Source: Candidatus Sulfurimonas baltica (GTDB lineage: Bacteria; Campylobacterota; Campylobacteria; Campylobacterales; Sulfurimonadaceae). From it: a DNA stretch of 64,000 nucleotides. The stretch spans positions 1-64,000 of the forward strand of contig NZ_CP054492.1 in the NCBI RefSeq assembly GCF_015265455.1, in the 5' to 3' direction. Positions within the stretch are counted from its first letter, which is position 1. Every line of letters begins with the position of its first letter. Made by a program: the position numbers and the translations under genes. A model generated the notes under the pieces. That model did not search any database. It was given only the letters and a program-made list of their open reading frames with translations, and was not told where the DNA came from. Below, one piece after another: positions 46,399 through 54,688 of the stretch.

Positions 46399-46497
46399 TT
46401 GTGCTTAAAATATTCTAGCAAAATCCCCGAAAAATACTTTTTTTTATTGATGGTAAGATATAATAACTAAAAAAAATAATAGTAAAAAGCAGTATTA

Positions 46498-46980
46498 ATG
46501 GAAATTGGGTTAATAGAGACAGAGTTAATTGTAGAATCTATAATGGGATTAGTTGCAGTTCTTGCGTTCTTAGTCTTTTTACTATTTTTTATTCCAAATG
46601 ATGAAAAAAGAGAGAGAGAAAAGAAAAGAGAAGAGGAAAAAGTTTCGTCTGCTCCTGAACTTTCTAGTCAAGTTAAAATGCCGACAGACTTAGAGTCTTT
46701 AAGGTTAATCATAAAAGATAAAGAATCTTCTACTCAAACTCTAGGAGAGGCACTTGATTTGGTTATAAAATACCATGGAACTGTGCATACCAAGTTAGGT
46801 ATAAGAGCTCACCCTGATTTTGATGTTTATGCTGATATTTTATTTACGCTTTGTAGACATAGAAACGCAAGCAAAGATATTATACTTAAATTTGATAAAG
46901 CGCTTGCAAGACTAAATCCTGACTATAAAGAGGATATAAACGAAGCTGTGACAAAGGGGTTGAACTCAAGAAGAGTTTAA
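46498..46980 (+). CDS. Single-pass membrane protein of unknown function
   Basis: The 160-residue protein has one membrane helix (about 14-32) after a short acidic N-terminus. A highly charged segment (DEKREREKKREEEK, about 35-48) likely faces the cytosol. A soluble C-terminal helical domain of about 100 residues follows (LGEALDLVIKYHGTVHTKLG and a conserved-looking FTLCRHRNASKDIILKFDKAL, by its ends). No known domain was recognised. It starts 99 bases after the tRNA, and its stop codon overlaps the lapD stop on the other strand. The conserved residue pattern suggests a real protein of the group, but the function is open. Confidence 0.75.
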   Translation: MEIGLIETELIVESIMGLVAVLAFLVFLLFFIPNDEKREREKKREEEKVSSAPELSSQVKMPTDLESLRLIIKDKESSTQTLGEALDLVIKYHGTVHTKLGIRAHPDFDVYADILFTLCRHRNASKDIILKFDKALARLNPDYKEDINEAVTKGLNSRRV

Positions 46981-48893
46981 ATCTCGATTTGCTCTGTCGC
47001 CAACCCTTGAATTATATATATGCCTTTCTTCTCAAGCTCATCAACAGTCTTCATATCCATAACGCCAACAGCTATAAGAGAGATACTTATACTGTCTGTA
47101 ATAAGCCTAAGAGCGGAGAGTGATTGAGCACTCTGGTTTACAAAATAGCTACTCTCAGCTTTTATATATACAGGTCTTAACTCTTGGAGATATTGATAGT
47201 CATCACTCTCTCCTATAAATTCGAATATACCAATCTCAATACCATATTTTTGGAATAAATCTTTATATAATTTTATATGCTGAGAATCTTTACGAACCAT
47301 CTTGTCTGGCATCTCAATGATTAATTTAAAAGGAAGCGCTTTATTCTTGAGAAGTTCACGTATCTCCTCATAAGTCTCTTTCATATCCAGATATTCATAC
47401 GGTAGTCTGAGCGAGTAAGTGGAGTGACTTAAAATCATATCTGGAGTCTTAAAAAGCATACTTACAACATTTTTATATACATTGTTACTTAGTCCTGTTT
47501 GTATCGCAGGTGCCATAAATTGAGCGTAACTATAAGAGGTACTTTTATCCAATGCAAGGTTTATACTAAGAACGTGATGTTCAAGTTTTTTAGCTCTAGT
47601 GTCTATTACGGACCAAGAGACAAAGTTAAACCTATTTTTAAGCAATGCTTGATTAATAATCTTCTTCCACGCTTCTTTACCCATAACTTCATTTATATTT
47701 TCTGTTTTTACTAAATGAATGTTGTTTTTGTTAAATTTTGCTTGGGCCAGTGCATTGTCAGAGTTTGAAAATAGTTGAGCAATAGTATCTGTATGATTAT
47801 ATGCGTATAGCCCAAGAGAGACAAATGTTTCATCTTTATTTAAGCCACTCTCTTCAATCTCGTTTGTAATATTGTCATATATATCTTTTGCTATTCCTAA
47901 ACCTTTCTCGCTAGTGCAATCAGGCAACAAAAGAGAAAACTCTGTAGGATTAATTCTAGCGACGATAGAGTTTTTAAATATTTTGGAATTACTTCTGAAT
48001 ATATCTGCTATTTTAAGAAAAAGCTTATCCACATCTTGGTGACCTAGCTTTTCATTTGCTTCTATCATTCCACTTAGAGCAACTATAATATTTATGCCGC
48101 CTTTTGAGCTTGCATCAATCTTAAGATACTCTGGGAGTCTATCTATAAGATATTGGCGATTTTTAAGAGAAGTGTTTTGATCAATATATTCTAGCTCTTT
48201 ATGCATTTTTAGCTCTTCGTTGCCTTTATCAAACATAGCTTTTACTTTTGAGACCATATTATTCATGCCAAGAACAACATCTTTGAACTCTTTTGTATAA
48301 GGAATTGTATTTTGTATAATAAACTCATTGCGTATAACAGCAGAAGCTTGCTTTTGTACCTCTCTTAAAGGCCTTAAAATTGCATGTATAAGTAGATTTA
48401 TAATAATTAGACTAAGCGAGGCAATTACACAAAAAGAGATAACGAGGTCTATTAGGATTGCGTATAGTTGCTTGTAAGCGTATGTAGCATCACTCTGTAC
48501 TCTAAGTATTCCAACTTGACTCCAGCCAGCAGAAACGTTAGCAGATGCTATAGGTGCTTCAATCTTTATAGCATTAAAAAACCATTCGGGAATTGCTGTT
48601 ATATCACCTTCGATAGTTCTGTCATAAAGGGCAATGTTGTCAACATCAAGAAGGGTTATATTGCGATAGTTTCCACTATCAAAGTTTGCATTAATCATGG
48701 TTGACATCATAGATAGGTCGCCGTTGGCACTTCCCAGTGAAAGACTAAGTGAGGTAGCAGTATTTTTAGCATCTTCGTAAAGCCTGTCCTGAACACCCTT
48801 GTTGGCACTTTGAAAGTTTAATATTAAAACTGTTGTTAAAATAGTGAGTAAAAAGAGTGAGAGCAGTAAGGCTATCTGTTTAAAGAGTGTCAT
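46977..48893 (-). CDS. lapD: LapD-like c-di-GMP receptor (degenerate GGDEF-EAL)
   Basis: LapD is an inner-membrane receptor that, when bound to c-di-GMP, holds the periplasmic protease LapG away from surface adhesins. From ATG 48893 the 638-residue product has an N-terminal helix, a periplasmic LapD/MoxY-type domain (about 25-145), a second helix and HAMP region. A degenerate GGDEF domain follows (INPTEFSLLLPD instead of GGDEF), then a degenerate EAL domain (EHHVL, and no canonical EAL or DDFG motif). An in-frame upstream ATG would add 13 residues but overlaps lapG more. The chosen start gives a 4-base ATGA overlap with lapG. The pairing with lapG makes the function convincing; the adhesin itself is not in view. 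Confidence 0.87.
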   Translation of the reverse strand: MTLFKQIALLLSLFLLTILTTVLILNFQSANKGVQDRLYEDAKNTATSLSLSLGSANGDLSMMSTMINANFDSGNYRNITLLDVDNIALYDRTIEGDITAIPEWFFNAIKIEAPIASANVSAGWSQVGILRVQSDATYAYKQLYAILIDLVISFCVIASLSLIIINLLIHAILRPLREVQKQASAVIRNEFIIQNTIPYTKEFKDVVLGMNNMVSKVKAMFDKGNEELKMHKELEYIDQNTSLKNRQYLIDRLPEYLKIDASSKGGINIIVALSGMIEANEKLGHQDVDKLFLKIADIFRSNSKIFKNSIVARINPTEFSLLLPDCTSEKGLGIAKDIYDNITNEIEESGLNKDETFVSLGLYAYNHTDTIAQLFSNSDNALAQAKFNKNNIHLVKTENINEVMGKEAWKKIINQALLKNRFNFVSWSVIDTRAKKLEHHVLSINLALDKSTSYSYAQFMAPAIQTGLSNNVYKNVVSMLFKTPDMILSHSTYSLRLPYEYLDMKETYEEIRELLKNKALPFKLIIEMPDKMVRKDSQHIKLYKDLFQKYGIEIGIFEFIGESDDYQYLQELRPVYIKAESSYFVNQSAQSLSALRLITDSISISLIAVGVMDMKTVDELEKKGIYIIQGLATEQIEI

Positions 48894-49513
48894 ATTTTTT
48901 TCCTTTTCATGTTGAGCTTTAGTTGGTCCCATTTTTTATGAGATTTTTTCGTATCTTTGCCTATCTGATTAAGTACATCACCATTGAAGTTGTAGATTGG
49001 GGTTAAATCTTTTCTTTGTGATGCTGAAAATATTTTATGATTGTTGTTGTCTAAAATAAGCGGTTCACTTCTTGGTGTTTCAAAGTATGTTAAAACCATA
49101 TGAGGTTCTTTAAATTTTGTAGAACGAACATATGTAAAAAAAAGTTTTTTATAGTCTATACCTAAATACTTGAGAGCAAAGTATTTGCTTATTACATAGT
49201 CTTCGCAATCTCCCATATCTTTACCTAAAAATTCCCAAGGTGTAGCCCAATAATCTCTCATGTTATAGATTTTCATATCAGAAGAGTATCTAACATCATT
49301 AAAAAATTTGTTCACCGCTTCGAGTTTTTCCAAATCACTTTTATCTTTTACAGAATTAAGAGTTTCTTGAAGAAGAAAAAATCTTTTTTTTGCAAACACT
49401 TTATACTTCTGGGCAATCTCATCTAAAAGAGGTTTTTCTACATAATCTTCACTTGAAAAAGTGGTATTTACGAGCAATAATGATAATAGTATAAGAACTC
49501 TTAGTTTAAACAT
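48890..49513 (-). CDS. lapG: LapG-like periplasmic cysteine protease (BTLCP family)
   Basis: LapG cleaves large surface adhesins when c-di-GMP is low, releasing cells from biofilms. The 207-residue protein has a signal peptide (about 1-20) and a transglutaminase-like cysteine protease fold. The triad is Cys103 in MGDCEDYV, His138 in EPHMVL and Asp155 in LILDNN. The YWATPWEFL segment before the cysteine is characteristic of the family. Calcium-binding acidic residues near DMGDCED are consistent with the calcium dependence of LapG. Its stop overlaps the lapD start (ATGA), so protease and receptor are translationally coupled. The target would be a RTX-type adhesin with a cleavable N-terminus, encoded elsewhere. 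Confidence 0.9.
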   Translation of the reverse strand: MFKLRVLILLSLLLVNTTFSSEDYVEKPLLDEIAQKYKVFAKKRFFLLQETLNSVKDKSDLEKLEAVNKFFNDVRYSSDMKIYNMRDYWATPWEFLGKDMGDCEDYVISKYFALKYLGIDYKKLFFTYVRSTKFKEPHMVLTYFETPRSEPLILDNNNHKIFSASQRKDLTPIYNFNGDVLNQIGKDTKKSHKKWDQLKLNMKRKKI

Positions 49514-49541
49514 AAGTGATTATATCCAAAAAATTCTGAGA

Positions 49542-51050
49542 TTATTGCTGTCTCTTATTGAAACCAGATGTGCCATCTTTTGATTGTGTTACAAAGTTAT
49601 TTGAGTATGCTTTTAGATAGCTTGGGATTGCTCTGCCTTTTAGTTTCATCATATCTCCAAGCATTATATGGGCAACTTTCTCATTTTTCATTCCCTTGAC
49701 TTTACACAGATACATAAAAAGGAGCTCCCCTAGCCTTGTTAATGAAATATTGTGGGTAGAGTCAGTCTGCTTATATATCCACATGTTAAAGGTATAAAAA
49801 TTCTCATAAACACTTTTATCTTGCCAGATTAGTTTAACACTCTCTTTGAAATTTCCGCTGTTATAAGTCAAATCCCAAAATCTTGAAAATCTTTTCATAA
49901 TTTGAATATCATTGAAGCTCAGCTCACTATTTTTCAAAATATCATATGGAGGAATGTCGCTGTACACCATTTTATGCTCGATATCATGTCTGTTTATAAA
50001 GGTTCCAGATAGTTTTTTAAGTATCCCTATTTGTATCTCACAACTACTTAAGCTTACCAGTTCATCTAAATTTTTACCAAAGCTCTCTAGGGATTCCCCA
50101 GGAAGTCCAACTATAAGGTCGAGATGGATATGCGCATCTGTTTCATTCTCTAAAAATTTTATATTTTCTTTAATCTTATCCAGTTTCAGTGGTCTTGAAA
50201 TATTGTTTGCAATCTCAAGGTTGAGTGTTTGTATACCTATCTCTAGTTGCAGTGCGCCATGTGGAAATTGCGATATTTTTTCTTTTATTGAGTCTGGAAA
50301 ATGATCAGGAATAACTTCAAAGTGAGCAAAGTAAGGAGCTTTATCCTCTTTTGATAAAAAGAAATCCAAAAGCCTGTTTGCAGTTTTCATATTTAGATTA
50401 AAAGTTCTATCAATGAACTTAAAATTGCGTGCTCCTCTTTGCCAAAGTAGTTCGAACTCCTTTAGAAGTTCATCTAAATTAAAAGCTCTTACTTTTTCAT
50501 CCATAGATGAGAGGCAAAATTCACACTCAAAAGGGCAACCTCTTGAAGCTTCTACATAAATATAGCGATTTTTAATATCGTCATCTGTGTAAAATTTATA
50601 TGGAAGTTCTAAGTTTTTAAGAGATGGCATTGCAGCTTTTATAACTCTATTTGAGAAAGTTTTATCTTTTAAGATATCTCTGCAAAGCTCATAAAATGCT
50701 AAATCAGCCTCTCCTTGAATGATAAAGTCTGCCAAATCCATACTTACACGAAATGGCTCATGTGAAACTTCGGGACCACCTAGCACTATTTTTGTATCAG
50801 GGGAGACTTTTTTAATGATATGTATAAGTTCATTTACTTGTGTAACATTCCAGATATAAACACCTATACCTATAATATCCGGGGTATGGATAAGTATTTT
50901 TTCAGCGACAGTTTGCATAGCGTCATTTATGCTAAACTCCAATATGGCAGTGTTTCCCTGCAGTTCTTTAAGATTTGCATATAAGTATCTTAAAGCTATT
51001 GACGTGTGAGTAAATCTTGAGTTGAGTGTTGTGAGGATGATTTTTTTCAT
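49542..51050 (-). CDS. B12-binding-domain radical SAM protein (DUF4080)
   Basis: The 502-residue protein has a cobalamin-binding-type Rossmann domain at the N-terminus (about 1-130, including IGIGVYIWN and VLGGPEVSHEP). A radical SAM domain follows, with the iron-sulfur motif Cys172, Cys176, Cys179 in SRGCPFECEFC. The C-terminal part is DUF4080-like. Such enzymes catalyse methylations or rearrangements, but this subfamily's substrate is unknown. The ATG is preceded on this strand by GAGGAAATC. About 40-130 bases further upstream lie two hairpins whose loops could pair with that ribosome site. Conservation across anaerobes suggests a metabolic role, possibly tRNA or lipid related; this is a guess. 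Confidence 0.87.
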   Translation of the reverse strand: MKKIILTTLNSRFTHTSIALRYLYANLKELQGNTAILEFSINDAMQTVAEKILIHTPDIIGIGVYIWNVTQVNELIHIIKKVSPDTKIVLGGPEVSHEPFRVSMDLADFIIQGEADLAFYELCRDILKDKTFSNRVIKAAMPSLKNLELPYKFYTDDDIKNRYIYVEASRGCPFECEFCLSSMDEKVRAFNLDELLKEFELLWQRGARNFKFIDRTFNLNMKTANRLLDFFLSKEDKAPYFAHFEVIPDHFPDSIKEKISQFPHGALQLEIGIQTLNLEIANNISRPLKLDKIKENIKFLENETDAHIHLDLIVGLPGESLESFGKNLDELVSLSSCEIQIGILKKLSGTFINRHDIEHKMVYSDIPPYDILKNSELSFNDIQIMKRFSRFWDLTYNSGNFKESVKLIWQDKSVYENFYTFNMWIYKQTDSTHNISLTRLGELLFMYLCKVKGMKNEKVAHIMLGDMMKLKGRAIPSYLKAYSNNFVTQSKDGTSGFNKRQQ

Positions 51051-51086
51051 GATTTCCTCTGTAGTTGAGGTTTTGAGTTAGTGTTT

Positions 51087-51179
51087 GTCTAAGCCAAAAA
51101 GGGGAGGAAAAGGCTTAGACGGTTCTAGCAAATTTATAAATTTTTTAAATCCAATTATGAAAAGGGGAGAAACATAATT
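51087..51179. ncRNA. Twin hairpins with matching purine-rich (or, on the minus strand, C/U-rich) loops
   Basis: Hairpin one has stem GTCTAAGCC/GGCTTAGAC (51087-51095 with 51112-51120) and loop AAAAAGGGGAGGAAAA. Hairpin two has stem AATTATG/CATAATT (51153-51159 with 51173-51179) and loop AAAAGGGGAGAAA. Stems differ while loops are nearly equal, as expected when loops are the functional part. On the minus strand the loops read TTTCCTCCCC-like and lie in the probable 5' leader of the radical SAM gene. The whole gap 51051-51278 holds only these hairpins and the MFS promoter (TATAAT 51248-51253). Confidence 0.5.
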
Positions 51180-51278
51180 AAGATTCCTAATTGTATTGGT
51201 TATAAGTTAATAATGGGTAAATGCCTACACATCTTCTTACATTCTGTTATAATTTCATCCTAATCAAAGAGGATAACC

Positions 51279-52391
51279 ATGTCAACACTTTTAGCTACCT
51301 TTTACTTCTTCTATTTTTCAATTATAGGTGTTTATATAATTTTTATGCCAAAAGTGTTAGCTATGTCAGGATACTCTGCTAGTGAGATAGGTATTATCTT
51401 TGCGGCAGGACCATTGGTTCGTTTTTTAGTCCCTTTTGCTTTTATAAAAGGTCTGAAATTAACTATAAATATGTTTAAAGCCGCTCTTGCCGTAATGTTT
51501 TTAAGCGCACTCTCTTTTTACTTCTCTCTAGATAGCTTCTATAAGTTGCTATTTTCAAATATAGGATTAGGAGTAGGACTTAGTTTAGTACTTCCATATA
51601 TAGAGTTGATATCACTAAAGCATATAGGCAAAGAGAGGTATGGGAAAATAAGGCTTTTTGGTTCAGTCGGTTTTGTTTTAGTGGCGTTAGTGTTAGTAAA
51701 GTTTTTAAGCTCCGGAAATATTGCACTTAACTATCTCTTAGTCTTAACTTTCATAACGACCATCATAGCTTTTATTATTGCAAAGAATGCTCAAGCAATA
51801 CTTGATAATACAGAAGCTGTACAAAACGATATAGATATCCTAGCAGATTGGAAATTGTGGGCTGGACTTACCCTTATGCAGGTTAGTTTTGGCTCATTTT
51901 ATAACTTCTTTACTATTTATGAGACAGATTATGGGGTCAGTTTGGATATGACCATATATCTTTGGAGCTTTGGTGTCGTAGCTGAGATATTTATGCTCTT
52001 TTTCCAAGGCAAACTTCTACGAAACAATCTTCTTCTAATACTTCAAATAACTACTTTTGTAACTTCCATTAGATGGTTTTTACTTTTTTTATTTCCTCAA
52101 AATTTAATGGTTCTTTTCTTTGCACAGGGAATGCACGCACTTAGTTTCGCACTGTTTCACTCAGCGGCAATTAGTTATCTTTACTATCTATATAAACATA
52201 AGTCTTTGGCTCAACAGTTTTTTTCAGGAATTACTTACGGTGCAGGGGCTTTTATGGGGGCTTTAATTGCCGGTTACGTCTATGAGTGGTATCCGAAGTA
52301 TCTGTTTTTCAGTGCGACTCTAATCGCACTAATGGCAACTCTGTTTTTATATCTCTGGGGAGTGAATACAAAAAAATCAAATCTGCTATGA
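51279..52391 (+). CDS. Major facilitator superfamily transporter
   Basis: The 370-residue protein has about eleven to twelve hydrophobic helices and belongs to the MFS_1-like group that includes HcaT and nucleoside transporters. RYGKIRLFGSVGFVLVALVL (about 116-135) resembles the conserved RxWGSIGF region of that group. No substrate can be assigned. A TATAAT box (51248-51253) and RBS AGAGGATAACC precede the ATG. The gene ends exactly where the convergent mscS gene ends, with the two stop codons adjacent. The length, slightly short for 12 helices, is normal for this subgroup. Confidence 0.83.
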   Translation: MSTLLATFYFFYFSIIGVYIIFMPKVLAMSGYSASEIGIIFAAGPLVRFLVPFAFIKGLKLTINMFKAALAVMFLSALSFYFSLDSFYKLLFSNIGLGVGLSLVLPYIELISLKHIGKERYGKIRLFGSVGFVLVALVLVKFLSSGNIALNYLLVLTFITTIIAFIIAKNAQAILDNTEAVQNDIDILADWKLWAGLTLMQVSFGSFYNFFTIYETDYGVSLDMTIYLWSFGVVAEIFMLFFQGKLLRNNLLLILQITTFVTSIRWFLLFLFPQNLMVLFFAQGMHALSFALFHSAAISYLYYLYKHKSLAQQFFSGITYGAGAFMGALIAGYVYEWYPKYLFFSATLIALMATLFLYLWGVNTKKSNLL

Positions 52392-53204
52392 TTAAATTTT
52401 ATCTGTATGAATATCCATCTGAGGATAAGGGATTGAGATTCCTTTTTCATCGAATGTTAGTTTTACTTTTTCTAACATGTCAAAATAAACATCCCAATAA
52501 TCATCTGTTTTAACCCATACACGAAATGTAAAGTTTACACTGCTCTCACCCAATTCACTTACAGCAACAAGTGGTGCAGGCTCTTTTAAAGCTCTCTCAT
52601 CGGCATTTATAATCTCTATCAGAGTCTCTTTTGCAAGTTTTAAATCATCGCCGTAGCCGATTCCAAATATGTGATCAACTCGACGTTGTTCTCTTTGCGA
52701 GAAGTTTATAATATTTCCACCAATAATAGAGGAGTTAGGAACTATAACAATGCTTTTATCTATTGGTTCAATGATTGTTGAAAATAAGTTTATATCCTTT
52801 ACTGTACCAGTTGCTCCGCCTGCTTGAATGGTGTCTCCAACTTTAAAAGGACGGAATATTATAATTAATACAGCAGCTCCTATGTTTGAAAGTGAGTCTT
52901 TTAGGGCTAAACCTATAGCTAAACCGGCTGCACCAAATATAGCGAGGAAAGACGTGGTATTTATACCTAGAGCATTTAAAGCCGCTAAAACTACTACAAG
53001 CATCAAAACAAAATATATAACTGACTCTAAAAACTCAACAAATGTTTTGTCTATATTTGCTTTTATCATAAGGTGCTTTAGTAGGGCGGTTAACTTTTTA
53101 ACAACAATTTTACCAATGAAAAAGATAAGTAATGCAGCAACAATTTTTAGTGAGTATTCACTGGCGTATTGAGTAACTATATCTGTGTATTTAGAAAAAT
53201 CCAT
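52392..53204 (-). CDS. mscS: Small-conductance mechanosensitive channel MscS
   Basis: MscS opens under membrane tension and releases solutes during hypo-osmotic shock. The 270-residue protein has three membrane helices. TM3 contains the small-residue-rich pore sequence TSFLAIFGAAGLAIGLALKD (about 86-105), followed by LSNIGAAVLIIIFRPFKVGD. The beta domain (VGDTIQAGGATGTVKDINLFST, by its ends) and the VPNS motif complete the family signature. Length is close to E. coli MscS (286). It stands alone on this strand, 20 bases after the DUF481 gene reading toward the MFS gene, and may be cotranscribed with the genes upstream of it. Confidence 0.94.
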   Translation of the reverse strand: MDFSKYTDIVTQYASEYSLKIVAALLIFFIGKIVVKKLTALLKHLMIKANIDKTFVEFLESVIYFVLMLVVVLAALNALGINTTSFLAIFGAAGLAIGLALKDSLSNIGAAVLIIIFRPFKVGDTIQAGGATGTVKDINLFSTIIEPIDKSIVIVPNSSIIGGNIINFSQREQRRVDHIFGIGYGDDLKLAKETLIEIINADERALKEPAPLVAVSELGESSVNFTFRVWVKTDDYWDVYFDMLEKVKLTFDEKGISIPYPQMDIHTDKI

Positions 53205-53224
53205 AAGAATCTTCTCCTTTTATT

Positions 53225-53980
53225 TTAGAAATTAAAGACGAATGTTGTTGTCTGCGTAAAATCAGACTTTTTAACACCTACGGGAGGGTTGGTGTCCGTA
53301 TCCCATGTAGTGTTGAATTTTAAAAATAGCTCTTTGAAGAGATTTATTTTTAGCTCTAACTTATTTGTTTGTATGTAGTCGCTAAAGTCATTGAGTTTAG
53401 GCTGGTAGTATAATGAACACGAAAATGTTGAATTCGTAGAGAAGCCAACACTGTAAGCAAGATATGAATTTAATCTTATATTGTTTTCTGATGGATCTAT
53501 TTGTGGATTGGTATATCTTATATCTTCATTGAAGAGACCAAGCCCAAAAAAACCTTTGCCGTTTTGAGCACTGTTAAACACTCTGTATCTTAGTCCGGCC
53601 CCACCTAATATTCTGCTGTTAATTCGCTTGAAATCATCATTTTCGAATTGAGCAAAGAGTTCATATCTTAAATTTTCATCTGTTGTTAATGAGTGTATAT
53701 ATCTAAAGTGGGAAAAAGCTTTATTTGTATCTTTTACATTGTTAGATTTTCCATACTCTCCAGATATCTCTGCCCACGCTACACAGCTAGTGTTGTTGTC
53801 ATAAGAGAGCCTTGCAGAGGCTTTATAGTTGTCCTTTTCTGTATTGCCACGTTTTGTTTCAAGACCTATCTCAATATTTGTGGAAAAACCAGCTTTATTG
53901 CCAATTTCAACGGGAGCAATTGAGACTATCGCGAATAGATATTGTGTTGTAAAAATAGTGATTAGTAAGAGTAGTTTCAT
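53225..53980 (-). CDS. DUF481 outer-membrane protein
   Basis: The 251-residue protein has a signal peptide (about 1-17) and alternating-hydrophobicity strands consistent with a small beta barrel. It ends in phenylalanine (TTTFVFNF), the usual C-terminal signal of outer-membrane proteins. The pattern GFSTNIEIGLETKRGNTEKD near the N-terminus is typical of DUF481 (YdiY-like) proteins, some of which are salt- or stress-induced. It lies upstream of mscS on the same strand, and the pairing of a salt-inducible-type porin with an osmotic channel is suggestive, but no function is shown. A gap of 47 bases separates it from the DUF309 gene. Confidence 0.8.
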   Translation of the reverse strand: MKLLLLITIFTTQYLFAIVSIAPVEIGNKAGFSTNIEIGLETKRGNTEKDNYKASARLSYDNNTSCVAWAEISGEYGKSNNVKDTNKAFSHFRYIHSLTTDENLRYELFAQFENDDFKRINSRILGGAGLRYRVFNSAQNGKGFFGLGLFNEDIRYTNPQIDPSENNIRLNSYLAYSVGFSTNSTFSCSLYYQPKLNDFSDYIQTNKLELKINLFKELFLKFNTTWDTDTNPPVGVKKSDFTQTTTFVFNF

Positions 53981-54027
53981 TGTTTTAGTGCCTATTTAAT
54001 TTTTTTGGAATTATACAATAAGGTTAT

Positions 54028-54354
54028 TTAGATGTAACTTTCTTTTATTTTTTCTACATGTAGAGCAATGGTGTGGTACTCTTTTGTATACTTGGAGTCT
54101 ACTACATGTAAGAGTGGTTTGTACTTCAAGTAAGTTTCCCAAACCTTTTCACTTGAGCTTAGCCTACCTTTTTTTATAAGTTCAAAACAAACCGCAGCAT
54201 TTATAAAACCTTTTAAAAGTTTTACTTCATCACTCTCTTCAAATCTTCGGGGAAACCATATAGCTTCTAAACTTTCATGGGCATCATAAAATTTCTCTTC
54301 ATCAAGTTGTTGTATAAATTTTTTTAAAAGTTCTTTGTGGCTTATGGTTGTCAT
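54028..54354 (-). CDS. DUF309-family protein
   Basis: The 108-residue cytosolic protein is helical and contains the DUF309 hallmark FYDAHESLEAIWFPRR (about 22-37), the yeAHEvlE.xW pattern. It is followed by KLLKGFINAAVCFELIKKG (by its ends), which matches the second conserved helix. The family function is unknown, although the clustered His/Glu residues could bind a metal. It is 5 bases downstream of the rhodanese-like gene on the same strand, and the histidine kinase gene lies before that, so the four small genes from 56025 down to 54028 may form one operon. Confidence 0.82.
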   Translation of the reverse strand: MTTISHKELLKKFIQQLDEEKFYDAHESLEAIWFPRRFEESDEVKLLKGFINAAVCFELIKKGRLSSSEKVWETYLKYKPLLHVVDSKYTKEYHTIALHVEKIKESYI

Positions 54355-54359
54355 GCTAT

Positions 54360-54677
54360 CTACTCATTGTCCTCTAAAACCATCATGTTTTTTCGCCAGT
54401 AACCCCTACCGCCCTTTAGTGATATGCAGTGGTGCAGAGGGAACTTCTCCTTGTACTCTTGAAGTCTGTTAAGGGTAGCTTTACCACTGTCGCAGTAAAA
54501 GACAAAGACACTTCCCTCAGCCTCTTGACTCAGTAAATATGGGTTGTAGAGAAATGTGTCAGCTTTTTCAATAGGAGAGAGGATAGTGTCAATTAGGATA
54601 ACCTTGATACCATCAGCTTCAAGCTTTTGTTTATTTTGCAAAAACTCTTTTTGAGTCCATTCATCTGGGTATTTCAT
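54360..54677 (-). CDS. Rhodanese-like domain protein
   Basis: The 105-residue protein resembles a single rhodanese domain. VFVFYCDSGKATLNRL gives the strand and active-site loop with Cys62, and CISLKGGRGYWRKN matches the closing GGxxxW motif. The N-terminal part (KVILIDTILSPIE) corresponds to the substrate-binding D-R/D-V region, though the loop is short. Rhodanese domains carry persulfide sulfur or act as phosphatases. The active-site cysteine is retained, so activity is possible. It lies between the histidine kinase and DUF309 genes on the same strand with gaps of 11 and 5 bases. The substrate is unknown. Confidence 0.75.
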   Translation of the reverse strand: MKYPDEWTQKEFLQNKQKLEADGIKVILIDTILSPIEKADTFLYNPYLLSQEAEGSVFVFYCDSGKATLNRLQEYKEKFPLHHCISLKGGRGYWRKNMMVLEDNE

Positions 54678-54688
54678 AAAACTCTTTT

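Noticed and set aside
48894-48932. Upstream ATG for lapD
   Set aside because: It adds 13 charged residues inside lapG, whereas ATG 48893 forms an ATGA overlap and starts directly before the first membrane helix.
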